From NCBI GenBank assembly GCA_014584345.1, contig JACTNB010000032.1:1-59962 (forward strand): a DNA stretch of 59,962 nucleotides, read 5' to 3'. The notes under the pieces were generated by a model. The model was given only the letters and a program-made list of their open reading frames with translations. It had not been told where the DNA came from and did no database searches. Position 1 is the stretch's first letter. Every line of letters begins with the position of its first letter. Of this stretch, positions 53,189 to 59,962 are shown in pieces. Both the position numbers and the translations under genes were made by a program. This DNA is from Planctomycetota bacterium. GTDB lineage: Bacteria > Planctomycetota > Planctomycetia > Planctomycetales > Planctomycetaceae.

Positions 53189-53937
53189 AGTGGTTCTGGT
53201 TGAGTGGATATGACGCAAAAGTCGATCTCTTCCTTCTGCACGAGTACAATAAGGGGGACGAGAGTCTTGTATTGCTGCCGCCATTTGCCGCCATCAGTCG
53301 CTGTACCGGATGCGGTAAATTCAATGAGCAGCAGATTCTCGATGTCGGGTTCGACCTTAACCGCGTGTTCCGGCTCCCGCAGGATATCCTGACATGGCCG
53401 AACGACAGCCATTTTACGATTGTGACTGAACGCTTTCGCGACGCGTGCCTCCGAAACAGCATCAGAGGAGTTGAGTTCATTCCTTGCGGGAGAAGAAGAC
53501 GGGGCGGCCTGCTCTACATTATGTGGGCCGTCCATCGGTCCCAGTGCGATGAACCGGTCGAGAGATGGGACCGAGGATACACATTGAAGCCAGGCTTGCC
53601 GCCCTATAACACTTGTCGCGCGTGCGGACGCCCTGTGCATGTGGCCGGCTTCCCACACCGGTTTGGTTTGAAACTTCCGGACGAGTTGACGATCTCAATC
53701 CCATCGATTCCCACGGAACTGCGACACGGGCTAGATTTTCGCTTTTTCTGTTCAAACACCGTGCGCAGAATATTCAAGGCCGCGAAGCTCAGGGGCTGCT
53801 GCTTTACCGACTTGGAGACGCGTTGTCCCTCCAGTCCCCCGCCTGCAAACGACCTGCAATGGTTAAGAGCGGCCCTCGAAAAGCTTCCAAACGCAAACCC
53901 GCGCGTCGAGAACTTGATCGATGAGCTTAATCAGTGA
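53185..53937 (+). CDS. Double-CXXCG immunity protein 1
   Basis: 250 aa, TTG start in a TTGA overlap. Two CXXCG motifs (CTGCG near residue 40 and CRACG near 143) place it in the double-CXXCG family known from Myxococcus (SitI6-type immunity). The core FNEQQILDVGFDLNRVFRLP, then PCGRRRRGGLLYIMWAVHRS and FRFFCSNTVRRIFKAAKLRG is shared with the proteins at 54058 and 57980. It is probably cytoplasmic and neutralises the tip just upstream. The last 40 residues (LQWLRAALEKLPNANPRVEN) differ from the other two copies. Confidence 0.88.
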   Translation: MKWFWLSGYDAKVDLFLLHEYNKGDESLVLLPPFAAISRCTGCGKFNEQQILDVGFDLNRVFRLPQDILTWPNDSHFTIVTERFRDACLRNSIRGVEFIPCGRRRRGGLLYIMWAVHRSQCDEPVERWDRGYTLKPGLPPYNTCRACGRPVHVAGFPHRFGLKLPDELTISIPSIPTELRHGLDFRFFCSNTVRRIFKAAKLRGCCFTDLETRCPSSPPPANDLQWLRAALEKLPNANPRVENLIDELNQ

Positions 53938-54061
53938 GATAGACAGAACGGAACGATTCTACGCCTTGGACAAATTCTATGCACAGTACCAGAGGGACGC
54001 GCACTTGGATGCATTCCGCTCCTAAGCGCATCAGACGATTTTGGGAGGACTCTTCGATTGA
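53938..54061 (+). pseudogene. Tail of a degraded toxin tip
   Basis: Two short frames encode the end of the same tip family: FYALDKFYAQYQRDAHLDAF then RS and a stop, and, after a frameshift, HQTILGGLFD with a TGA at 54059-54061 overlapping the next immunity gene exactly as in cassette 1. The 5' two-thirds of the tip, with the HH motif, is gone. Confidence 0.75.
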
Positions 54062-54759
54062 AGTGGCACTGGATCGGTGGAACCCTCGCGCGGGTTGATC
54101 TTTTCCTCTTACTCGAGTACAAGAGGCCGGACGATCCCGTCCTCTTGCCTCGATTTGCGACGGTCGATCGCTGTCCCGGATGTGGCAAATTCAATGAACA
54201 GCAGATTCTCGATATCGGGTTCGATGTATCCCGTGTGTTTCGTCTTCCACAGGATATTCTGACGTGGCCCAACGACCTTCCACAGACAGTGGTCAACCAC
54301 CGATTTCGCGATGTCTGCCTTCGGAACAACGTCAAGGGAGTCGACTTCATCCCGTGCGGCACGCGGAAGTCGGGCGGACTGCTCTATATCCTGTGGGCGG
54401 TTGATCGTTCTCCATGCCACGAACCGGTGGAGAGATGGGACAGGGGTTCCCCGCTCAAGCCTAGCCATACACCGTACTACACGTGTCATGTCTGTGGGCG
54501 GCCTGATCAGGTCATAGGATACCCGCACCGCGCTGCTCTGGAGCTTACGGATGAATTCACCATTTCCGTCCCTTCAATTCCCACTGAACCTCTCGGCGGA
54601 CTCGATTTTCGGTTCTTCTGTTCGGATGCGGTGCGTACGGTGTTCAAACTCGAGAAACTCAAGGGCTGTTCTTTCGCTGAAATGGAGCGCAGAGAAAAGC
54701 TGTCGGCGAAGTTCCAGGAGTTCCATGCTCGACGTGGAGGGCGCGGCACCGATGAGTGA
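54058..54759 (+). CDS. Double-CXXCG immunity protein 2
   Basis: 233 aa, TTG start. CPGCG and CHVCG are the two metal-type motifs. It is very close to immunity protein 1 (shared FNEQQILDIGFD, RVFRLPQDILTWPND, VERWDRG) but its own toxin is only a remnant, so it is an orphan immunity gene. Its end overlaps the start of the secreted Hint toxin by 8 nt (ATGAGTGA), so the two are likely co-translated. It may protect against neighbours' toxins of the same kind. Confidence 0.88.
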   Translation: MKWHWIGGTLARVDLFLLLEYKRPDDPVLLPRFATVDRCPGCGKFNEQQILDIGFDVSRVFRLPQDILTWPNDLPQTVVNHRFRDVCLRNNVKGVDFIPCGTRKSGGLLYILWAVDRSPCHEPVERWDRGSPLKPSHTPYYTCHVCGRPDQVIGYPHRAALELTDEFTISVPSIPTEPLGGLDFRFFCSDAVRTVFKLEKLKGCSFAEMERREKLSAKFQEFHARRGGRGTDE

Positions 54760-55942
54760 CTTCCGCGTCGGCATGAGGCCGTCTTGTCGAATGATTGTTA
54801 ACGATCCCCGACCGATGAATGAGTTCGTCCGCCGCACCGTCTCGGCCGCCTCCCTTCTGCTCGCCGCGTTCTGCTTCTGGAATGCCTGGTCGGCGTCACA
54901 CTCCGTCGCGACTCCAAGTCAAACGGTTCAAAGCCCTCGGCAACTGCTGACGATCCCGATTCAGGACGTGCGCCCCGGCATGCGCGTGCAGGCGGAAAAC
55001 CCGGAAATCGAACAGAACATGCCCGATACGGTCATCCATCCGAAGACATGGCGGCTGGTCAAGCTGCACCTGCAAAAATCGGACGGCTCGGGGCTGGACG
55101 TCGAACTGCTGCGGCCGCTGGACTGGCTGATCGTTGAAGCCATGCAAATGCTGGAAGGCAGCGACCACGCGGAAGCGTTAATCGCCGAGGCAAAAACCGT
55201 CCCGGCCGGAGAACCACGACTGGTCCACCTGCTCCAGGGGGCGACGATTCACCTGGACTTGCCGGAACTGGGAGCCCGGGGACCGGCGGAAGTCGTCGCC
55301 ATCACCCCTTGTCCGGAAATCGAACCTGCAGCCAAGGGCAAGCGTCTGGTCACCGGCACCTTCCGCCACGCCGCCGCCAACGTAATCGATATGACAATGG
55401 AAGGTGAAGCGAACCCCCTCGGCGTCACCGATAATCACCCCTTCTGGTCCGCCGACCGGCAAGAGTTCGTCGAGGCCGGTCGACTCCAAGTCGGCGAGCG
55501 ATTGCAGCGAGCCGACGGCACACTCACGCAACTCACCCGCATCACCCCCCGCCGCGGCCCCCCGGTCCCGGTCTTCAACTTCGAAGTCGACGTGGCCCAC
55601 ACCTACCACGTTGGCGCCAACGGCGTATTGGTGCATAATGCGTGTGCTCTGCCATTTCCACGTGCCGCCACGCATGGTAGTCCATTACACAACCACATCA
55701 TGAACCGCGAAGCCTTGTTGCAAGCGGGGCGATCCGGGGTCACAAATGTCCGCACGAACCAAGCCTTGTCCGATGGCACGCACACCCTGTCACAGTTGCG
55801 TCCGGACGTTCAATACTGGGAAAATGGGCTGCTTCATGTCATTGAGGTCAATGTCAGCGGTGGCCCGAATTATCACGCACTGCGAGAGGATCAATTGCGA
55901 AGCATCCTTGGCTCGCTGATGGGGAATTATGCCGGCCTCTGA
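54752..55942 (+). CDS. Secreted polymorphic toxin with Hint domain and nuclease-like tip
   Basis: 396 aa from the ATG at 54752 (375 aa if the ATG at 54815 is used). A signal or anchor helix (VSAASLLLAAFCFWNAWSAS) is followed by the planctomycete-type pre-Hint region (LTIPIQDVRPGMRVQAENP, VDVELLRPLDWL) and the PT-Hint protease domain (VTGTFRHAAANVIDM, VTDNHPFWSADRQEFVEAGR, VFNFEVDVAHTYHVGANGVL, VHN). The last 100 residues are a tip with LHNHIMNREALLQAGRSGV, RPDVQYWENG and IEVNVSGGP, which fits a PD-(D/E)XK restriction-like nuclease. The tip is presumably released by Hint cleavage at the Asn. The large gene at 56072 is the likely immunity partner. Confidence 0.88.
   Translation: MSDFRVGMRPSCRMIVNDPRPMNEFVRRTVSAASLLLAAFCFWNAWSASHSVATPSQTVQSPRQLLTIPIQDVRPGMRVQAENPEIEQNMPDTVIHPKTWRLVKLHLQKSDGSGLDVELLRPLDWLIVEAMQMLEGSDHAEALIAEAKTVPAGEPRLVHLLQGATIHLDLPELGARGPAEVVAITPCPEIEPAAKGKRLVTGTFRHAAANVIDMTMEGEANPLGVTDNHPFWSADRQEFVEAGRLQVGERLQRADGTLTQLTRITPRRGPPVPVFNFEVDVAHTYHVGANGVLVHNACALPFPRAATHGSPLHNHIMNREALLQAGRSGVTNVRTNQALSDGTHTLSQLRPDVQYWENGLLHVIEVNVSGGPNYHALREDQLRSILGSLMGNYAGL
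55567..55642 (+). repeat. Hint 'handle', intact copy
   Basis: The DNA from CGGTCTTCAACTTCGAAGTC to GGTGCATAATGCGT codes for the last Hint strands. The same DNA recurs at 57604-57679, and its second half at 52841-52878, each time joined to a different tip. It is the likely crossover zone for tip exchange. Confidence 0.8.
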
Positions 55943-55948
55943 TTGCAG

Positions 55949-56052
55949 TAGAGGTAGTTTCGAAACTCGATTTAACTATGGGTGAAATGCGAAAAAATTC
56001 AAGGTTTTCGCGATCGGCGGGTTCTGCCGAAGCAGCTTTGAAACTACCTCTA
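55949..56052. mobile_element. MITE-like element with TA ends
   Basis: A 104-bp unit bounded by TAGAGGTAGTTTC (55949-55961) and its exact inverse GAAACTACCTCTA (56040-56052). The terminal TA dinucleotides could be the target-site duplication of Tc1/mariner-IS630 elements. It carries no gene. It is inserted between the nuclease-type toxin and its downstream partner. Confidence 0.65.
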
Positions 56053-56071
56053 GTCATAAGGTGAATGTTGG

Positions 56072-57508
56072 ATGTCCGAAGAGCCTTGTCAGGTCGACTG
56101 GCATTGTATCCAGGTTGTCTATTTCGACAATGAGGATCGCGTTCCCCGTGGTTCCGATTATGCCAAGGTCTGGTCGGGAATGGCTCGTCTTGGTAATCGG
56201 CGGGTGCATGGCGCGTTCTGGCATGATTTTCGTCGAGACCCGAAGATGAAGCTTCGCAGTATTCCGCTGGGTTCGCCGGATGTGATTGCGCCGCTGCTCG
56301 CTGTGTCCGATGAGTCGATCGGCGGAGGTGGAGTGAGCCAAGACAAGAATGCGGCCCGGCTGACGTTGGATTGTGACTTCTACCTTGCGATGGGGAAGTG
56401 CTCTCGCTGTGAATTCGGTCCAACACCCCCCTATTTTCAACTGGCCATTTCCAACCAGTGGGCGGAGGAAGCGGGGTCGCAAACGGTGCTCGAGATCATG
56501 CGTGACAATTTCGAGATTTTTGACGCACAAGCACCATTTTACGGCTTCATCGATCTTTCTCGTCCGGAAGAGTCGACCGCAGGCCACTCCTACGGTCCGA
56601 TTCGACTTCACCCGATCTCGCTCGCGAGTTGGACTCAGCAGGGACTTTGGGTGCAAGTGGTCAACGAAGGTCGCGACGAGGCCCGCGGTATCTTCTGGGG
56701 GAATTATTTTGGTCCGAGAATTCTCGAAAAACTGGGGGGTAGAGAACGTTTTCTCGAACGATTCCGCGAATTTACGACGTTGAAGGACGGAACCCGTTGC
56801 GCAATGGAATGGGAATTTACGAATGGAGTTTTTGTAGGCTTGAGTCTCGACCCTTTGAATTGCACTCCAGGAGAACTGTTCGAGACTCATGCGCGTCATA
56901 ACTTTGTCAATCTGCACAACGATCTGAGCCGGCACAGCGTCCTGATGGGGGCGCACGGCCATACCAGTGAGTTGATCTGGAAGGAGGTCGAAGCGGCGCG
57001 GCAGCGAACCATACGCCCCGCTGCCTCGCAGTTCTCGCAAGGCGAAGTCCCGACAGACCAGGGTCGCCAGGTCGGTAGACCGGTGAAGAGAATCAAGCTG
57101 ATCAACAAGTCGAAGCGCAAACGACTGCTCAAGGAATTGTCCAGGCTGCCCGAGCCTCAGATCGTTCCGATTGATCGTTTCTTTGATGGAAACAATGATC
57201 CGGGCTCCATTGGTTGCAATCTACCGGAGCATCCCGGTATGGATGTATTTAGGGATGTCCTGGTCGGCTTGACGTCTCGTTCCGATATTGAAGCGGTGTA
57301 TGCGCAGATTGCGGAACTCGATCCCGGAGAAGATTCGTGGCCCTTCGCCGATACCATTTTGGTGGTCGGCAACGTCTCAACGGGCGAGTTGCGGCGACTG
57401 CTGGCCCCCTTGCAACCAGATGAGATTGGCCCCGCGGACACGTTCGGCGTTCCGACATCCGTGAGTGATAGGCATCGGACACCGATCCTCGCGGCGTGGT
57501 GGGACTAG
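56072..57508 (+). CDS. Large putative immunity protein of the Hint nuclease toxin
   Basis: 478 aa, with AAGGTG before the ATG at 56072. No signal peptide, so probably cytoplasmic. The first 280 residues contain DCDFYLAMGKCSRCEFG, RGIFWGNYFGPRILEKLGG and RCAMEWEFTNGVFVGLSLDP, reminiscent of Imm52-like immunity proteins. A basic linker with KRIKLINKSKRKRLLKEL follows, then a second small domain (FRDVLVGLTSRSDIEAVYAQ). A 26-codon copy of its DCDFYLAM region survives at 57515. Its position, orientation and size indicate immunity against the tip at 55643, but the family match is only suggestive. Confidence 0.75.
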   Translation: MSEEPCQVDWHCIQVVYFDNEDRVPRGSDYAKVWSGMARLGNRRVHGAFWHDFRRDPKMKLRSIPLGSPDVIAPLLAVSDESIGGGGVSQDKNAARLTLDCDFYLAMGKCSRCEFGPTPPYFQLAISNQWAEEAGSQTVLEIMRDNFEIFDAQAPFYGFIDLSRPEESTAGHSYGPIRLHPISLASWTQQGLWVQVVNEGRDEARGIFWGNYFGPRILEKLGGRERFLERFREFTTLKDGTRCAMEWEFTNGVFVGLSLDPLNCTPGELFETHARHNFVNLHNDLSRHSVLMGAHGHTSELIWKEVEAARQRTIRPAASQFSQGEVPTDQGRQVGRPVKRIKLINKSKRKRLLKELSRLPEPQIVPIDRFFDGNNDPGSIGCNLPEHPGMDVFRDVLVGLTSRSDIEAVYAQIAELDPGEDSWPFADTILVVGNVSTGELRRLLAPLQPDEIGPADTFGVPTSVSDRHRTPILAAWWD

Positions 57509-57514
57509 GCAAGC

Positions 57515-57592
57515 GGCGGTGGGGGCATCAGCCAGCTGAAGGCTATCGCTCGGCCGACGATGGACTGTGACTTCTATCTGGCCATGCCGGAC
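57515..57592 (+). pseudogene. Immunity-gene scar
   Basis: 26 codons for GGGGISQLKAIARPTMDCDF then YLAMPDN. They match residues of the preceding immunity protein around GGGGVSQDKNAARLTLDCDF. The scar is out of frame with, and joined at about 57592 to, the Hint handle. It shows that a second copy of such an immunity gene was once here. Confidence 0.8.
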
Positions 57593-57983
57593 AACCCCCC
57601 GGTCGGTCTTCAACTTCGAAGTCGACGTGGCCCACACCTACCACGTTGGCGCCAACGGCGTGTTGGTGCATAATGCGTATCATCACTACTGGCCGCGTTG
57701 GCTCGGGTGCGATGTGCCGCATGGGAATAAGATTCTCACCGATTTGTCCGCCCCAGATCACAGGGCTTTGCACGATGCCCTGCGAAACTGGCTCAAGGCA
57801 AATCATCCCGACATGATGCATGGTTCTGGATATGGTAAGGAGCAGATCCTTGATAAATTCCCGGATTGGACTGAGCGAGTGAGCGTATTGGAGGACTTCT
57901 ATTCCCAGTATCAAGGTGGTGCTCATTTGGGTGCATTCCGCACCGAGGTACTCCAGACTCTCTTAGATGGACGTTTCCAATGA
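57592..57983 (+). CDS. Orphan toxin tip 3 with Hint C-terminal fragment
   Basis: Hint handle (VFNFEVDVAHTYHVGANGVL, VHN) followed by a tip with AYHHYWPRWLGCDVPHGNKI, DHRALHDALRNWLKANHP and FYSQYQGGAHLGAFR. It is homologous to tip 1; the first 35 residues are almost identical and the rest about half conserved. No real start: the frame runs into the scar, and a GTG at 57567 is in the wrong context. The stop overlaps the ATG of the immunity gene at 57980. It is probably silent unless recombined behind a full Hint gene. Confidence 0.82.
57604..57679 (+). repeat. Hint 'handle', copy joined to tip 3
   Basis: Nearly identical to 55567-55642 (one A/G difference in GCGTATTGG versus GCGTGTTGG), then continuing into the tip 3 sequence instead of the nuclease-type tip. 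Confidence 0.8.
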
Positions 57984-58702
57984 AATGGTACTGGTTAGGC
58001 GCACAAATGGCGCGAGTGGACGTCTTCCTGCTGCATGACGACATTGATGGAAATATGGTTCGACTCCCTCGATTCGAGAAGGTTGCGCGCTGTCGAGGGT
58101 GCGAAAAGTTTGACGAGGAAGAGTTGATCCGTATTGGGTTTGACACGGATCGACTGGTCAGCATGCCGCAGGATATTCTGAGTGAGATCAATGATCTTCC
58201 TCAAAAAATAGTTTCCGAGCAGTTCCGACAGGTCTGCGAGAAGCATCGAATCAAGGGAGTTAAATTCATCCCATGCGGACGTAGCAGAAGACGAGGTGCC
58301 GTATATCTCCTGTGGCCTTCACACGAATCCCCTTGCAGCCTGCCTCCCAGTCACTGGCGACAGGGACAAAACTACGACCATACGAATCCAGCTCCAGTTG
58401 AATACTGCCATCGTTGTGGACGCCCGCGGTGGGTGGGTGGTTTCCCGCCGTTGTGGTCGTTGAGTCTGCCAGACGAATTGACCATCACCGTGCCTGCCGG
58501 TCGAACGGAATGTCGAATCGGGCGTTCCTTCCTTTTTATGTGTTCCGACACGGTACGTCAGATCTTCAAGGCAGAAAAACTTAAGGGTTGCTCATTCTGT
58601 GAAATGGAACGACTGGAGAAACGAATGGCCCACCATCAAGCAGTCAGGGCCGAGATCGAAGCGAGAAAAGCCAGCGAATCTCGTCACGAAGAATCATCTT
58701 AA
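57980..58702 (+). CDS. Double-CXXCG immunity protein 3
   Basis: 240 aa, ATG start overlapping the tip 3 stop (ATGA). The first motif is CRGCE rather than CXXCG (Gly replaced by Glu) and the second is CHRCG. Shared family pieces are MPQDILSEINDLP, GVKFIPCGRSRRRGAVYLLW and MCSDTVRQIFKAEKLKGCSF. It is more diverged from copies 1 and 2 than they are from each other, matching the divergence of its tip. A basic/acidic helical tail ends it. Confidence 0.87.
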   Translation: MKWYWLGAQMARVDVFLLHDDIDGNMVRLPRFEKVARCRGCEKFDEEELIRIGFDTDRLVSMPQDILSEINDLPQKIVSEQFRQVCEKHRIKGVKFIPCGRSRRRGAVYLLWPSHESPCSLPPSHWRQGQNYDHTNPAPVEYCHRCGRPRWVGGFPPLWSLSLPDELTITVPAGRTECRIGRSFLFMCSDTVRQIFKAEKLKGCSFCEMERLEKRMAHHQAVRAEIEARKASESRHEESS

Positions 58703-58737
58703 AATCCGCCATTCGCAACAACGCGGACATAATTAGC

Positions 58738-59962
58738 GTCACCAATTACCACCCCTTCTGGTCCGCCGACCGGCAGCAGTTCGTCGAGGCCGGTCGACTC
58801 CAAATCGGCGAGCGATTGCAGCGAGCCGACGGCACACTCACGCAACTCACCCACATCACCCCCCGCCGCAGCCACCAAGATGCCTATAAGACTTACGGCA
58901 TGGCTGTCAATCAGGCTAATCACGACCTGTTGTCGGTCCCCCTCGAATACTACAACGTACAATACACCTCCCCCGTGGACAATACAGTTCAATGGGTTCA
59001 GTACCACGAATCCTGGACGGTTCAAAGCCAACAGCAGCAGCCCGAGTATCAGCAGGCTCTGCAGCAGGCGGCAGATCAACAGGCCGTAGCGATATCCGAC
59101 GCCTCCGCGGCCCACCAGAATGCCTCCTGGTCGGCACAAATGGCCTGGTCGGCTGCCCAGGACCAAGCCATCAATACGCAAATGAACGCCCTGGCTGCCG
59201 CCAGCTATGAGCATCACGGTGCGGTCATTTCGGCGGAATTTGCTGCCGCTCAGACTGCCTGGCAGGCACAACAAACGGCCGACGAGGCCATCAACGCGAA
59301 TGGCCAGACTGCCTACCAGGCCGGCTTCGACGCCGGCATTGAACTGCAGGAATCCCAGATTGATGCGGACGAAGCCCAGGCGATCGCCGAGGCGACCGCG
59401 GCCGAACAGCGAACTGTCGATCAGGCGCAGGCCGCGGAAAACTATCAGACCGCGCTGGCCCAGGCCCACTTCGATGCGATCAACGCCTGGGATCAGGCCC
59501 TGGACACCCCCTGGTCCAACTACCAGAAAGCCGTCGCCCAGGCACAGCTTCAGCGGGCCACCGCCCAGGTGGCCGATCCTGCCAGCTTCGGCGGCACACT
59601 GGGGGGATCCGCCCATATGCTGTCCGTGCAATCCCGCTCCGCCGCTTCGCTCGAACGGGCCACCGCCGCCGCCCAGCAATTGGGGGCCACCCGCCGCGCG
59701 CAACTCGGCCGGTGCCAGTTATGCCGCGTCCAGCCAGTCCGCCAAGGAGGGGCTTTCCCGCATCGAGGCCACCCAGACAAGAGACCTCCGCACAAGCCAG
59801 GTCACCGCCGCGTCCAGTCTCCGCAACGCGGTCGATACTGTGAATGATCAGCGACGCCGCAATGTGGAATTCGACGCCGACGGTAACCCCTACGATCCCG
59901 ATCAGGCCCACGACCAGGCCGAACTCAACTTTACCCAGCAGGTTTCCCAGAACCAGCAGGAG
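58738..59962 (+). pseudogene. Hint fragment fused to Ala/Gln-rich shaft, frameshifted, runs off window
   Basis: The first 44 codons (SVTNYHPFWSADRQQFVEAG, RLQIGERLQRADGTLTQLTH) duplicate the middle of the Hint domain at 55423-55553. The sequence then changes into a long Ala/Gln-rich, coiled-coil-like passenger (QQPEYQQALQQAADQQAVAI, QTAYQAGFDAGIELQESQID). At the GGGGG run 59682-59686 the reading must shift by one base to continue as SYAASSQSAKEGLSRIEATQ and FDADGNPYDPDQAHDQAELN to the window end. There is no start codon or signal for the fused piece. It is either the interior of a much larger toxin-delivery protein or a rearranged remnant. Confidence 0.7.

Overview
The window is almost certainly from a planctomycete (Planctomycetota, probably Planctomycetales). 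The evidence is the gene families: two DUF1559 type IV pilin-like proteins, a DUF1549/DUF1553 plus DUF1501 pair beside a multiheme cytochrome, several formylglycine sulfatases, a BatA/von Willebrand membrane protein, a DUF2924 plus serine-recombinase module, and planctomycete-style Hint-domain secreted toxins.

Positions 1-26,500 read as ordinary chromosome. In order they hold the tail of a hypothetical protein, a BatA/VWA membrane protein, birA, an EamA transporter, an AroD-AroE-like fusion with degenerate active sites, adk, a double-PDZ secreted protein, an acyl-CoA dehydrogenase-like protein, bioD, an acidic single-pass membrane protein, an acetylxylan-esterase-like hydrolase, a DUF1559 tandem pair, a small lipoprotein, and a five-gene operon (19,039-26,189). 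In that operon every junction is a 4-nt ATGA or GTGA overlap: heptaheme cytochrome, DUF1549/1553, DUF1501, polytopic membrane protein, TPR protein. A tRNA-Asn(GTT) with a strong terminator closes this part.

Positions 26,600-36,600 are an accessory region. It contains plus-strand gene cassettes separated by a recurring short motif (AGTTAACA...GGTCCC), with a nucleotidyltransferase pair, a nuclease-like 417-aa protein and a YaaC-like protein. It continues with a serine-recombinase module, a decayed DUF499 ATPase gene and an IS3-family fragment.

Positions 36,600-51,200 carry two paralogous ECF sigma / membrane anti-sigma-like cassettes. The first heads a minus-strand operon with two sulfatases, one of which is a YHYH-EF-hand-sulfatase fusion. 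The second heads a secreted 408-aa protein. A large arylsulfatase lies between them. Three copies of a small HTH element, each preceded by a hairpin of different sequence, are scattered here; the third is fused to a truncated kdpA.

Positions 52,500-59,962 are the most striking part: a polymorphic-toxin array. A secreted Hint protein with a nuclease-like C-terminus and its large neighbour (probable immunity gene) sits among three toxin-tip/immunity cassettes of another kind (HH-motif nuclease-like tips with double-CXXCG immunity proteins, related to myxobacterial SitI6-type proteins). The tips are joined to short duplicated pieces of the Hint coding sequence, and fragments of toxin and immunity genes mark past recombination. 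A second Hint fragment is fused to an Ala/Gln-rich shaft that runs off the window and is frameshifted at a G5 run.
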